Assembly: GCF_018320785.1 (NCBI RefSeq)
Contig: NC_054886.1
Coordinates: 36,929,354 to 36,993,353 of the forward strand
From: Cheilinus undulatus
Lineage: Eukaryota; Chordata; Actinopteri; Labriformes; Labridae
Reading direction: 5' to 3'
Length of the DNA stretch: 64,000 bases
Numbering within the stretch: position 1 is the stretch's first letter; each line of letters begins with the position of its first letter. The notes beneath the pieces are model-generated. The model ran no database searches and was not told the DNA's origin. It saw nothing but the letters and a program-made list of their open reading frames with translations. Position numbers and translations under genes: made by a program. Shown piece by piece: positions 13,101 to 23,817 of this stretch.

Positions 13101-16100
13101 TCTGATGTAATATTCTAATTTTTGGAGACACCGAATTTTGGGTTTTCTTATTTGTAAGCCATAATCATCAACATTTACAGAAATAAAGGCTTGAAATATT
13201 TCACTCTGCGTGTAATAAGTCTATATAATACATGGGTTTACCTTTCAGAAACAAGTGACAAAAAATATTGAACTTTTTCATGATATTCTAATTTTTTGAG
13301 ATGCACTAGTAGAGCAGCTCCTTTATCAGGCGCTCAGAGCATTTGGACAGGTAACTACAGGGCAGTTTGATGGTCAGGTGTGATCTATTCCCTCATTCCA
13401 AGACAAATGGAAGCAGACTTAAGGTGCGGAGACCCTAACAGTTTTATTTCCAATATACTGGTGGTAGATGGGAGCAAACGATAAGTATTATCATTGTCTA
13501 CATAATTAGGTCCTAACAGGATGCTACGTCAGCCTTCCTCCCTGGTGAGTGTTTATCTACACATTTTATAGACTCTTGTTGTCTGGAGGAGTGTTTAAAC
13601 TCAGAGAAAAAAACCTACCACAAAAAGTAAGTAGTGGGTGTTTGTTAGATTATTTCTTGTAACAATTTTTCTTAAAAAATCTTATCCCGCTGTAAAGCCT
13701 GTTTATTTCCCTTTTTAATGGAGCCACACCTGTAAGGATCACGTCTCTGTGGGATGAGCAGCAGAGCTGAGGATGAGGTTGATCCAAACTGGATCAGATG
13801 ACTTAAGTCTGAAGAAACAGACAGATTGGTGATTTAACAAATTCATCATTGACAAACAGGAGCCTCAGCAGAAGGACCAGACACAGCCTCACCAGCCTGG
13901 CTCCTCCCCCTCACTGACACTGGTTGCAGAATCTCATCTTCATATTTCTCTGCATTGAGATTTCATGCAAAGATGACAAGCCTGGTTTTTCCAGTGAGGG
14001 AGATGCCGCCCCACACCATCACACTGCCTCCACCCAAAGATCTTCTCCTCTCCACACTCTGACCCTACCATCCGACTGCTGTAGGCAGAATCTGGACTCA
14101 TCTCTGAACAGGACGTTCCTCCACATGTTCAGGTAACAGGGTTGATGGCGAAGGACAATCCTGGCAGTTTCCTAAGAGCTGACAGGGTGAGGAAAAAGCC
14201 TTCATGGGGTGCCCACTTCACGGCCTGTCTCTGAAATCCCCCAAGTTGGAACTTGGACTTTAGTTTGGAGATGATTCTGTGGCTCACTCCAAATAATGCT
14301 CTGCTGTTCATCCCACACATGCATGTTCCTTACAGATGTTTAATCAAATATCTCAAACAGTCTAACAATCATTTACTTGCTGTACCTACACTTATGTGAG
14401 GATTTAAAACAGAGAGGGAGACAGCATTCCATCTTTGGTGCCCAACTACTATCTAACTGACAAATGTCTTTCTGCACTGCTACCACCTGAAAACCAGGCC
14501 ATCCAACGCAGAAAATCAGGTCTTCATGAATTCAAGAACCACATCAGCCTGAAATCCTCATCGACAGAGCAAGGACACACACAGTGCTGTAGTACTGCAG
14601 TGGTAGTATTGATGATCACAGTACCTGAGGCTGTCATTGTGAGTCTTGTACTCCATGATGGTGTTGGTGGGCAGGTTCAGGACTCGACGTAATGTGTCTC
14701 TGATTCTGGACGTGGTTGTCAGATCATTGGACGTCTTGTTCCAGATGGACAGGATGTCTTCCTGCACGAAGGAGAGAGAGCTGATGTAAGAACAACAAAA
14801 ATGAACATCAAATACATGAACCAACCACTAAACCTGACACCTGGAACAAAGACCAACCACTAACCCTGACAACCTAGAACAAAGACCAACACCTAATCCT
14901 GACACCTAGAAAAAAGACCAGCACCTAACCCTGACACCTTGAACAAAGACCAACCACTAACCCTGACACCTAGAACAAAGACAAACCACTAACCCTGACA
15001 CCTAGAACAAACACCAACCACTAACCCTGACACCTAGAACAAAGAACAGCAACTAACCCTGACACCTAGAACAAAGACCAGCACCTAACTCTGACACCTA
15101 GAACAAAGACCAGCACCTAACCCTGACACCTAGTACCAAGTAAGAACAGATGTAATGATGCATTGGTGAGTGTAAAATCACAGTAGCAGAAGCAAAATTT
15201 TCAAGATTTCTTGTATATTCTTGAGGATGTAGTCCTGGAGTAGTACCTGGAAGCGGATTGAGACCACAACCCCACAGATCTCCTCTCCCACCATGAACTG
15301 CTCACCCAGCATTGCGAGGATGATATTCTCCCAGAAACGACTGGCCAGACCTTTACGCAGACGGATGATCCACTTCCCACCGCTACGGTTTGACTCATCC
15401 TGAAAAAGGAATGAGACTGAGATTAGACCCTTACCATAAACCCTTACTGGAGAACGGTTGTAGTTGCTCTTTAGTACTGTTGTAGTGTGCAGTTTCTCTG
15501 TAGTACTGTTGTAGTCTGTATTTTCTCTTTTAGTACTGTTGTAGTGTGAAGTTTCTCTGTAGTACTGTTGTAGTCTGTATTTTCTCTTTTAGTGCTGTTG
15601 TAGTCTGTATTTTCTCTGTAGTACTGTTGTAGTCAGTAGTACTGTTGTAGTCTGTATTTTCTCTGTAGTACTGTTGTAGTCAGTAGTACTGTTGTAGTCT
15701 ATAGTTTCTCTGTAGTACTGTTGTAGTCAGTAGTACTGTTGTAGTCTGTATTTTCTCTGTAGTACTGTTGTAGTCAGTAGTACTGTTGTCGTCTATAGTT
15801 TCTCTGTAGTACTGTTGTAGTCTGTAGTTTCTCTGTAGTACTTTTGTAGTCAGTAGTACTGTTGTAGTCTGTAGTTTCTCTGTAGTTCTGTTGTTGTCTG
15901 TAGTTTCTCTGTAATACTGTGCTAGTCAGTAGTACTGTTGTAGTCTGTAGTTTCTCTGTAGTACTGTTGTTGTCTGTAGTTTCTCTGTAGTACTGCTGTT
16001 GTCTGTAGTTTCTCTGTAGTACTGTTGTAGTCTGTAGTACTGTTGTAGTCTATAGTTTCTCTATAGTACTGTTGGAGTCTGTAGTACTGTTGTCGTCTGT

Positions 16101-19100
16101 AGTTTCTCTGTAGTACTGTTGTAGTCTATAGTTTCTCTGTAGTACTGTTGTAGTCTGTAGTTTCTCTGTAGTACTGTTGTTGTCTGTAGTTTCTCTGTAG
16201 TACTGCTGTTGTCTGTAGTCTCTCTGTAGTACTGCTGTTGTCTGTAGTGTCTCTGTAGTACTGTTGTAGTCAGTAGTACTGTTGTAGTCTGTAGTTTCTC
16301 TGTAGTACTGTTGTTGTCTGTAGTTTCTCTGTAGTATTGTTGTAGTCTGTAGTACTGTTGTTGTCTATAGTTTCTCTGTAGTACTGTTGTAGTCAGTAGT
16401 ACTGTTGTCGTCTGTAGTTTCTCTGTAATACTGTTGTAGTCTGTAGTTTCTCTGTAGAACTGTTGTTGTCCGTAGTTTCTCTGTAGTACTGTTGTTGTCT
16501 GTAGTTTCTCTGTAGTACTGTTGTAGTCTGTAGTTTCTCTGTAGAACTGTTGTTGTCCGTAGTTTCTCTGTAGTACTGTTGTAGTCTGTAGTTTCTCTGT
16601 TGTACTGTTGTTGTCTGTAGTTTCTCTGTAGTACTGTTGTTGTCTGTAGTTTCTCTGTAGTACTGTTGTTGTCTGTAGTTTCTCTGTAGAACTGTTGTTG
16701 TCCGTAGTTTCTCTGTAGTACTGTTGTTGTCTGTAGTTTCTCTGTAGTACTGTTGTAGTCTGTAGTTTCTCTGTAGAACTGTTGTTGTCCGTAGTTTCTC
16801 TGTAGTACTGTTGTAGTCTGTAGTTTCTCTGTTGTACTGTTGTTGTCTGTAGTTTCTCTGTAGTACTGTTGTAGTCTGTAGTCTCTCTGTAGTACTGTTG
16901 TAGTCTGTAATTTCTCTGTAGTACTGTTGTTGTCTGTAGTTTCTCTGTAGAACTGTTGTAGTCTGTAGTCTCTCTGTAGTACTGTTGTAGTCTGTAGTTT
17001 CTCTGTAGTACTGTTGTTGTCTGTAGTTTCTCTGTAGTACTGTTGTTGTCTGTAGTTTCTCTGTAGTACTGTTGTTGTCTGTAGTTTCTCTGTAGTACTG
17101 TTGTAGTCTGTATTTTCTCTGTAGTACTGTTGTAGTCTGTAGTTTCTCTGTAGTACTGTTGTTGTCTGTAGTTTCTCTGTAGAACTGTTGTAGTCTGTAG
17201 TCTCTCTGTAGTACTGTTGTAGTCTGTAGTTTCTCTGTAGTACTGTTGTTGTCTGTAGTTTCTCTGTAGTACTGTTGTTGTCTGTAGTTTCTCTGTAGTA
17301 CTGTTGTAGTCTGTATTTTCTCTGTAGTACTGTTGTAGTCTGTAATTTCTCTGTAGTACTGTTGTTGTCTGTAGTTTCTCTGTAGAACTGTTGTAGTTTG
17401 TATTTTCTCTGTAGTACTGTTGTAGTCTGTATTTTCTCTGTAGTACTGTTGTAGTCTGTATTTTCTCTGTAGTACTGTTGTAGTCTGTAGTTTCTCTGTA
17501 GTACTGCTGTAGTCTGTAGTTTCTCTGTAGTACTGTTGTAGTCTGTAGTTTCTCTGTAGTACTGTTGTTGTCTGTAGTTTCTCTGTAGTACTGCTGTTGT
17601 CTGTAGTCTCTCTGTAGTACTGCTGTTGTCTGTAGTGTCTCTGTAGTACTGTTGTAGTCTGTAGTACTGTTGTAGTCTGTAGTTTCTCTGTAGGACTGTT
17701 GTTGTCTGTAGTTTCTCTGTAGTATTGTTGTAGTCTGTAGTACTGTTGTTGTCTATAGTTTCTCTGTAGTACTGTTGTAGTCAGTAGTACTGTTGTCGTC
17801 TGTAGTTTCTCTGTAATACTGTTGTAGTCTGTAGTTTCTCTGTAGAACTGTTGTTGTCCGTAGTTTCTCTGTAGTACTGTTGTAGTCTGTATTTTCTCTG
17901 TAGTACTGTTGTAGTCTGTAGTTTCTCTGTAGTACTGTTGTTGTCTGTAGTTTCTCTGTAGAACTGTTGTAGTCTGTAGTCTCTCTGTAGTACTGTTGTA
18001 GTCTGTAGTTTCTCTGTAGTACTGTTGTTGTCTGTAGTTTCTCTGTAGTACTGTTGTTGTCTGTAGTTTCTCTGTAGTACTGTTGTAGTCTGTATTTTCT
18101 CTGTAGTACTGTTGTAGTCTGTAATTTCTCTGTAGTACTGTTGTTGTCTGTAGTTTCTCTGTAGAACTGTTGTAGTTTGTATTTTCTCTGTAGTACTGTT
18201 GTAGTCTGTATTTTCTCTGTAGTACTGTTGTAGTCTGTAGTTTCTCTGTAGTACTGTTGTAGTCTGTATTTTCTCTGTAGTACTGTTGTAGTCTGTAGTT
18301 TCTCTGTAGTACTGTTGTTGTCTGTAGTTTCTCTGTAGTACTGCTGTTGTCTGTAGTCTCTCTGTAGTACTGCTGTTGTCTGTAGTGTCTCTGTAGTACT
18401 GTTGTAGTCTGTAGTACTGTTGTAGTCTGTAGTTTCTCTGTAGGACTGTTGTTGTCTGTAGTTTCTCTGTAGTATTGTTGTAGTCTGTAGTACTGTTGTT
18501 GTCTATAGTTTCTCTGTAGTACTGTTGTACTCAGTAGTACTGTTGTCGTCTGTAGTTTCTCTGTAATACTGTTGTAGTCTGTAGTTTCTCTGTAGAACTG
18601 TTGTTGTCCGTAGTTTCTCTGTAGTACTGTTGTTGTCTGTAGTTTCTCTGTAGTACTGTTGTAGTCTGTAGTTTCTCTGTAGAACTGTTGTTGTCCGTAG
18701 TTTCTCTGTAGTACTGTTGTAGTCTGTAGTTTCTCTGTAGTACTGTTGTTGTCTGTAGTTTCTCTGTAGTACTGTTGTTGTCTGTAGTTTCTCTGTAGAA
18801 CTGTTGTTGTCCGTAGTTTCTCTGTAGTACTGTTGTTGTCTGTAGTTTCTCTGTAGTACTGTTGTAGTCTGTAGTTTCTCTGTAGTACTGTTGTTGTCTG
18901 TAGTTTCTCTGTAGTACTGTTGTAGTCTGTAGTTTCTCTGTAGTACTGTTGTTGTCTGTAGTTTCTCTGTAGTACTGTTGTAGTCTGTAGTCTCTCTGTA
19001 GTACTGTTGTAGTCTGTAGTTTCTCTGTAGTACTGTTGTTGTCTGTAGTTTCTCTGTAGTACTGTTGTTGTCTGTAGTTTCTCTGTAGTACTGTTGTAGT

Positions 19101-22100
19101 CTGTAGTTTCTCTGTAGTACTGTTGTTGTCTGTAGTTTCTCTGTAGTACTGTTGTTGTCTGTAGTTTCTCTGTAGTACTGTTGTAGTCTGTATTTTCTCT
19201 GTAGTACTGTTGTAGTCTGTAATTTCTCTGTAGTACTGTTGTTGTCTGTAGTTTCTCTGTAGAACTGTTGTAGTCTGTAGTCTCTCTGTAGTACTGTTGT
19301 AGTCTGTAGTTTCTCTGTAGTACTGTTGTTGTCTGTAGTTTCTCTGTAGTACTGTTGTTGTCTGTAGTTTCTCTGTAGTACTGTTGTTGTCTGTAGTTTC
19401 TCTGTAGTACTGTTGTAGTCTGTATTTTCTCTGTAGTACTGTTGTAGTCTGTAGTTTCTCTGTAGTACTGTTGTTGTCTGTAGTTTCTCTGTAGAACTGT
19501 TGTTGTCTGTAGTTTCTCTGTAGTATTGTTGTAGTCTGTAGTACTGTTGTTGTCTATAGTTTCTCTGTAGTACTGTTGTAGTCAGTAGTACTGTTGTCGT
19601 CTGTAGTTTCTCTGTAATACTGTTGTAGTCTGTAGTTTCTCTGTAGAACTGTTGTTGTCCGTAGTTTCTCTGTAGTACTGTTGTTGTCTGTAGTTTCTCT
19701 GTAGTACTGTTGTAGTCTGTAGTTTCTCTGTAGAACTGTTGTTGTCCGTAGTTTCTCTGTAGTACTGTTGTAGTCTGTAGTTTCTCTGTTGTACTGTTGT
19801 TGTCTGTAGTTTCTCTGTAGTACTGTTGTTGTCTGTAGTTTCTCTGTAGTACTGTTGTTGTCTGTAGTTTCTCTGTAGTACTGTTGTTGTCTGTAGTTTC
19901 TCTGTAGAACTGTTGTTGTCCGTAGTTTCTCTGTAGTACTGTTGTTGTCTGTAGTTTCTCTGTAGTACTGTTGTAGTCTGTAGTTTCTCTGTAGAACTGT
20001 TGTTGTTGTCCGTTTCTCTGTAGTACTGTTGTAGTCTGTAGTTTCTCTGTTGTACTGTTGTTGTCTGTAGTTTCTCTGTAGTACTGTTGTAGTCTGTAGT
20101 CTCTCTGTAGTACTGTTGTAGTCTGTAATTTCTCTGTAGTACTGTTGTTGTCTGTAGTTTCTCTGTAGAACTGTTGTTGTCTGTAGTCTCTCTGTAGTAC
20201 TGTTGTAGTCTGTAGTTTCTCTGTAGTACTGTTGTTGTCTGTAGTTTCTCTGTAGTACTGTTGTTGTCTGTAGTTTCTCTGTAGTACTGTTGTAGTCTGT
20301 ATTTTCTCTGTAGTACTGTTGTAGTCTGTAATTTCTCTGTAGTACTGTTGTTGTCTGTAGTTTCTCTGTAGAACTGTTGTAGTCTGTAGTCTCTCTGTAG
20401 TACTGTTGTAGTCTGTAGTTTCTCTGTAGTACTGTTGTTGTCTGTAGTTTCTCTGTGTATGTTGTCTGTAGTTTCTCTGTAGTACTGTTGTTGTCTGTAG
20501 TTTCTCTAGTACTGTTGTAGTCTGTATTTTCTCTGTAGTACTGTTGTAGTCTGTAGTTTCTCTGTAGTACTGTTGTTGTCTGTAGTTTCTCTGTAGAACT
20601 GTTGTAGTCTGTAGTCTCTCTGTAGTACTGTTGTAGTCTGTAGTTTCTCTGTAGTACTGTTGTTGTCTGTAGTTTCTCTGTAGTACTGTTGTTGTCTGTA
20701 GTTTCTCTGTAGTACTGTTGTAGTCTGTATTTTCTCTGTAGTACTGTTGTAGTCTGTAGTTTCTCTGTAGTACTGTTGTTGTCTGTATTTTCTCTGTAGT
20801 ACTGTTGTAGTCTGTATTTTCTCTGTAGTACTGTTGTAGTCTGTAATTTCTCTGTAGTACTGTTGTTGTCTGTAGTTTCTCTGTAGAACTGTTGTAGTTT
20901 GTATTTTCTCTGTAGTACTGTTGTAGTCTGTATTTTCTCTGTAGTACTGTTGTAGTCTGTAGTTTCTCTGTAGTACTGTTGTAGTCTGTATTTTCTCTGT
21001 AGTACTGTTGTAGTCTGTAGTTTCTCTGTAGTACTGTTGTAGTCTGTAATTTCTTTGTAGTACTGTTAATGCCGTGGTTACCTCCCACATTGGTTTGATT
21101 CCCTCCTTGAACAAATGAAAGTCGCTGTGTCCACTCAGATCTCCTGGTCTGATCAGGTGACTGTAGATCTGCCAGAACTGCTCCACCTGGACACATTCAT
21201 ATAAACAGACCTACATTATGGTACAAGAATACTTTAACCTGATTCAGCTGAACGTCTGCGGAAAAAATCAAATGTCTGTCCTAATAAATGCTTTCATACC
21301 GATGCCACGGTGCCGATCTGGCGTATATTCTGTTCGTAGCTCTGAGAGCTCGCTGGTCGACTCGGCGTTCTCCTGCTGTACCAAAACGTGTAGTTATACT
21401 GCAGAGGGTGCTCACCTGTACCTGGACACACTGTCTAAGAGGATGGGGGGCGGAGTCAGACAGAGAGAGGCAGGTTAGATACAGGTAGAAACAGAGAGGG
21501 AGTGGAATGGGTCAGGGACAGGTGAGGTGTCTTACCTTATGTCTGTTGTTGTTGTTGGTGCTGTCGTTGTCGTCATGGTGACAGTCTGACTCCTCCTCCT
21601 CATCCTTAGAGCTGAAACACAGAGACAGAGTCTGAAACTGTGGAGGACATGGAGTGGTCCTCAAACCAGCATTTACTGACCCAGTATAAATGAATCAACA
21701 TCAGTGTGAATGCTGACTCTAAACCAGTATGACCAGTCTGGAGGTCTGCAGAGTTACAGTCTAACCCAGTATAAATGAATCAACATCAGTGTGAATGCTG
21801 ACTCTAAACCAGTATGACCAGTCTGGAGGTCTGCAGAGTTACAGTCTAACCCAGTAGAAATGAATCAACATCAGTGTGAATGCTGACTCTAAACCAGTAT
21901 GACCAGTCTGGAGGTCTGCAGAGTTACAGTCTAACCCAGTAGAAATGAATCAACATCAGTCTTCCGCCATGTTTGTTTTTGTCGCCAGGATTCACAACTC
22001 AAACATTTTTATGCTAACTGTTAGCTCAGAGGCTAACTGTTAGCTCAGAGGCTAACTGTTAGCTCAGAGGCTTATCAATCACAGTAATTAGTTCTCTAGT

Positions 22101-22158
22101 GACTACTAATCGATCATCGGTCCGTTAAGAAGCAGTCTTACCGTTCCAGCTGATCCAT
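10126..22158 (-). CDS. eif4e2: eif4e2 gene span (eIF4E-homologous protein 4EHP), 7 coding exons
   Basis: The joined exons (22158-22142, 21611-21536, 21434-21300, 21186-21082, 15399-15247, 14761-14625, 10165-10126) total 663 nt, 220 residues plus stop, in one frame with GT/AG at every intron. The product matches vertebrate EIF4E2, a cytoplasmic cap-binding protein that competes with eIF4E and represses translation (with GIGYF and other partners). Visible signatures are NYTFWYSRRTPSRP, SYEQNI, KEGIKPMWE, GGKWIIRLRKG and IRDTLRRVLNLP. The cap-stacking aromatics of 4EHP (the Y of SYEQ and the W of PMWE) are present. The N-terminal acidic region is shorter than in the human 245-residue protein. 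The C-terminus is the alternative form ending NTKISL. Introns are swollen by transposons and minisatellites. Confidence 0.94.
10235..10620 (+). mobile_element. Tc1-like fragment with a short internal triplication
   Basis: A segment of about 70 bp (GGTCACTGCTAGAGGTCAGG ... CAGAGGCTGTATCAGAGATA) is repeated three times at 10235-10440. It is followed by text that reads DEFCLQRIVKQSRFKNLGDW, resembling the N-terminal DNA-binding half of Tc1 transposases. No terminal repeats recognised. It sits in the last eif4e2 intron. Confidence 0.5.
10769..13309 (+). mobile_element. Tc1-like transposon, complete ends, dead transposase
   Basis: The ends are inverted repeats starting CTAGTGCATCTCAAAAA, flanked by TA target duplications (10767-10768 and 13310-13311). 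The inverted similarity continues well inward (the text AAATATTTCA, CCTTTATTTCTGTAAATGTT and GATGATTATGG occurs near both ends), so the terminal repeats are long, roughly 200 bp. Transposase remnants on the + strand include ACSQSAVSK (about 12145), LERIVKKNPFKNLGELHKEW (about 12255-12315) and FQQDLAPAHTAKGTKS (about 12770), with many frameshifts. A hAT element is nested near the left end. Without it the element would be about 1.58 kb. Confidence 0.88.
10821..11778. mobile_element. Non-autonomous hAT element nested in the Tc1 copy
   Basis: 958 bp with ends TAGGGCTG and CAGCCCTA. The flanks are the identical 8-bp direct repeats ATTTTTTG at 10813-10820 and 11779-11786, the size of target duplication made by hAT transposases. 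Removing the element and one repeat restores a normal Tc1 terminal repeat. Nothing inside reads as a transposase, so it would need one supplied in trans. Confidence 0.85.
13330..13889. other. Intron sequence, nothing recognised
   Basis: No exon, RNA gene or clear repeat was found in this part of the last eif4e2 intron. Confidence 0.4.
13890..14340 (-). mobile_element. Tc1-like transposase fragment
   Basis: On the minus strand the text reads as a Tc1 transposase middle segment: FRDE-like residues followed by SRFCLQQSDGR, RVWRGEDL and a degenerate GG..W block (about 14100 down to 13990). A further piece at 14320-14130 reads MCGMNSRALFGVSHRIISKL. Frames are broken and no inverted ends were identified. 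Confidence 0.55.
14625..14761 (-). CDS. eif4e2: eif4e2 coding exon 6
   Basis: 137 nt, acceptor GTGCAG, donor GTACTG. Encodes EDILSIWNKTSNDLTTTSRI then RDTLRRVLNLPTNTIMEYKT, ending NDSL plus a split Arg codon. Matches the human EDIISIWNKT...RDTLRRVLNLP segment. Confidence 0.96.
14819..15137 (+). repeat. 32-bp minisatellite in eif4e2 intron 5
   Basis: About ten copies of a unit AACAAAGACCAGCACCTAAC followed by CCTGACACCTAG, with small deletions and substitutions. Confidence 0.9.
15247..15399 (-). CDS. eif4e2: eif4e2 coding exon 5
   Basis: 153 nt, 51 codons, acceptor TTTTCAG, donor GTACTA. Encodes DESNRSGGKWIIRLRKGLAS then RFWENIILAMLGEQFMVGEE, the most conserved core of the 4EHP fold. Intron upstream is 5.7 kb of minisatellite. 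Confidence 0.96.
15450..21067 (+). repeat. 5.6-kb 29-bp minisatellite filling eif4e2 intron 4
   Basis: The unit is GTTTCTCTGTAGTACTGTTG followed by TAGTCTGTA (29 bp), about 190 copies. Variants differ at a few fixed sites (TTGTTG or TTGTAG, AACTG or TACTG, CCGTAG or CTGTAG). Shortened 20-bp units (AGTCAGTAGTACTGTTG) mark certain places. A rare motif TCTGTAGTGTCTCTG recurs at 16241, 17629 and 18379, showing block duplications of about 1.39 and 0.75 kb. Three units make 87 bp or 29 codons, which is why long false open frames appear on the minus strand. Confidence 0.97.
21082..21186 (-). CDS. eif4e2: eif4e2 coding exon 4
   Basis: 105 nt, 35 codons. Encodes VEQFWQIYSHLIRPGDL followed by SGHSDFHLFKEGIKPMWE. 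The W of PMWE aligns with the second cap-stacking tryptophan. The donor GTAACC opens straight into the 29-bp minisatellite. Confidence 0.96.
21300..21434 (-). CDS. eif4e2: eif4e2 coding exon 3
   Basis: 135 nt, 45 codons, acceptor CTCTTAG, donor GTATGA. Encodes PGTGEHPLQYNYTFWYSRRT then PSRPASSQSYEQNIRQIGTV, the start of the eIF4E fold. The Y in SYEQ is the 4EHP cap-stacking tyrosine. A GTGAGC inside this exon (minus strand, near 21413) looks like a donor, but the reading frame and homology run through it. Confidence 0.95.
21536..21611 (-). CDS. eif4e2: eif4e2 coding exon 2 (acidic N-terminal region)
   Basis: Acceptor TTTCAG, donor GTAAGA, 76 nt. Encodes SKDEEEESDCHHDDNDSTNN and continues NNRHK, a disordered acidic, Asn-rich stretch matching the acidic N-terminus of 4EHP in character rather than residue by residue. 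Confidence 0.85.
21675..21960 (+). repeat. 85-bp tandem repeat in eif4e2 intron 1
   Basis: About 3.4 copies of a unit containing CCAGTATAAATGAATCAACA and CCAGTATGACCAGTCTGGAG, almost identical to each other. A 19-bp triplet repeat (GCTAACTGTTAGCTCAGAG) follows at 22014-22071. Confidence 0.9.
22142..22158 (-). CDS. eif4e2: eif4e2 coding exon 1 (start codon)
   Basis: Minus strand ATGGATCAGCTGGAACG followed by the donor GTAAGAC. This ATG has G at -3 and G at +4, a strong Kozak context. It is the only ATG whose frame continues into exon 2 (MDQLE-R-SKDEEEE). An upstream ATG at 22177-22179 is out of frame. Start chosen by frame and context; no transcript was available. Confidence 0.75.
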
Positions 22159-22260
22159 CCCTCCCTTCTCTCTCTTCATTTATTACTTTATTTCTTTATT
22201 TTCTCTTCTTTCCTCCTCTCTGCCTCTTCATGCGGTTCCCTCTTACCGACTACCAACAGT

Positions 22261-22272
22261 TGCGCATGCGCA
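22261..22272. promoter_or_regulatory. Candidate NRF1 site in the eif4e2 promoter region
   Basis: The palindrome TGCGCATGCGCA fits the NRF1 binding consensus and lies about 100 bp upstream of the eif4e2 start codon, where the promoter of a ubiquitously expressed gene would be. No TATA box is evident. Function is inferred from motif and position only. Confidence 0.6.
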
Positions 22273-22429
22273 TGTGCACTGGCAGACGAAATACGGAACG
22301 GGGGATGGGACCTAATACTTCTTCCTGTGGTTGAAGGGCGGGTTGCAATTAGATGAACCTACCGCCCCCTGCTGTACTGGAGTAGGATAGATTCTGTCAG
22401 ACAATTATGAGCGTTAAATAGAAATGATG

Positions 22430-22610
22430 ATGATAATAATAACAACAACAAATAACAATAAAAATAATAATAATAAAAAATGATGAAAATTAAAACAACT
22501 TATGCAGATTATGGATATTCCATCTCTGCTTAATCACAGTAATTATTAATCACTGCTCAAATGTAGCTAAATATATAGCTGATTTATATATATATATATA
22601 TATACATATA

Positions 22611-22661
<51 letters not shown>

Positions 22662-22662
22662 T
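22430..22662 (+). repeat. AT-rich tract with (TA)n microsatellite
   Basis: An AAT/AAC-rich tract at 22430-22495, then an almost pure TA dinucleotide run at about 22576-22660 with a few CATA and TGTA interruptions. Confidence 0.9.
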
Positions 22663-23800
22663 CATCAAGTGGAAGATGGGATGACCTCCATAAGGAGGTC
22701 AGCAGTCCTGGCTTTCTCAAAGCGGTTGCTTAGCACCCTGAAAATGAAAATGACTGATGCCCACAAAGCAGGAGCTCAGCTTGAAAAGTAATTCAGAAAT
22801 GGCAGTTAACAGGAACAGTGGAGGTCAATGTAAGATCTGGTAGACCAAGAAAAAAAACGGCAAGAACTGCTTGTAGGATTGCTAAAAAAAAGCACGCCAG
22901 AACCCCCGTTTGACTGCAAAAGACCTCCAGGAAGATCCTGCACACTCGCGGGTTGTGGTACCGGGTTCCACTGCTCAGTGATTCCTCAATCACGAAGGGA
23001 AGAGTCATCAAAAGAAAACCTCTCCTGCATCCTCATCACTAAATTCAGCATCTGAATTTTACAAAGGAGCATTTAGACAAGACTGATGCATTTTGAAAAC
23101 AAGTGCTGTGGACCGATGAGGCTCTAATCAAACTCTTTGGCTGCCATGAGCAAAGGTTTGTTGGGAGAACAAAGGGCACAGAATTTCATAACACCACCAC
23201 TCCAGCTGTGAAGCATGGATCGATCAGGCTTTAGGGTTGTATCTCAGCCAGGGCACAGGAACATCTCACAAGTAGAGGGGAGAGGGATTCACATTCCAAC
23301 AAGCTCTGTAAGCTAACACAAAAACATCCATAAAAAAGCTGAAGTTGAACAGAGGATGGCTTCTACAAATGAACACAAACACACCATAAGTTCACGATGG
23401 ACTACCGTGAGAGGCACAAGCTGAAGGTGTCACGGTCTCCTGACCTGAACATCAGCCAAAATCTGTAGAAAAGAGCTTCACAGACCTGGAAGACTTGTTC
23501 AGAAGGACGGGTGAAAACCCTTCAAACAAGAACTGAAACACTCTTGGCTGGCTACAAAAAGCTTTCAAAGCTGAGATAGCTGCCAGAGGGGGCGCTGCTG
23601 GGTACGACCTACGCAGGACGCCCAAACCTCTGCTGCGGACCCTCCTCCTTTTCTGTTACTTTGAAAATGTAAAAGGTGGAAAAATTCTGTTTACACTGCA
23701 GAGGAAATGAGTCGTCTGAAGCTTCAAGCCTTTTGGAGATCATTTCATCGTCCACTGGCTGAACCGTTCAACATTAAAGCAAATTTTGACCAGGGAGGCA
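22663..23800 (+). mobile_element. Decayed Tc1/mariner-type element
   Basis: Readable fragments resemble a Tc1-like transposase: a WDDLHKEV-like start, GRPRKKNGKNC-like text at about 22840, CGPMRL (about 23110), FGCHEQRFVGRTKGTEFHNT-like text (about 23140-23200) and TPAVKHGSI (about 23205). Frames are heavily broken and neither end was resolved with certainty. It lies in the interval between pik3ca and eif4e2. Confidence 0.5.
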
Positions 23801-23817
23801 AACTACAGTATGCCTCT

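Noticed and set aside
15450-21067. CRISPR-like regular 29-bp repeats
   Set aside because: There are no unique spacers between repeats, units differ from each other, and the setting is a vertebrate intron.
18503-21196. Minus-strand open frame of 897 codons with TTTVLQRNYRLQQYY phrases
   Set aside because: Product of the 29-bp array (three units make 29 codons). Its right end merely overlaps eif4e2 exon 4 in another frame.
21400-21420. Apparent splice donor GTGAGC inside eif4e2 exon 3
   Set aside because: The frame and similarity to 4EHP (PGTGEHPLQYNYTFWY) run straight through, so it is coding sequence.
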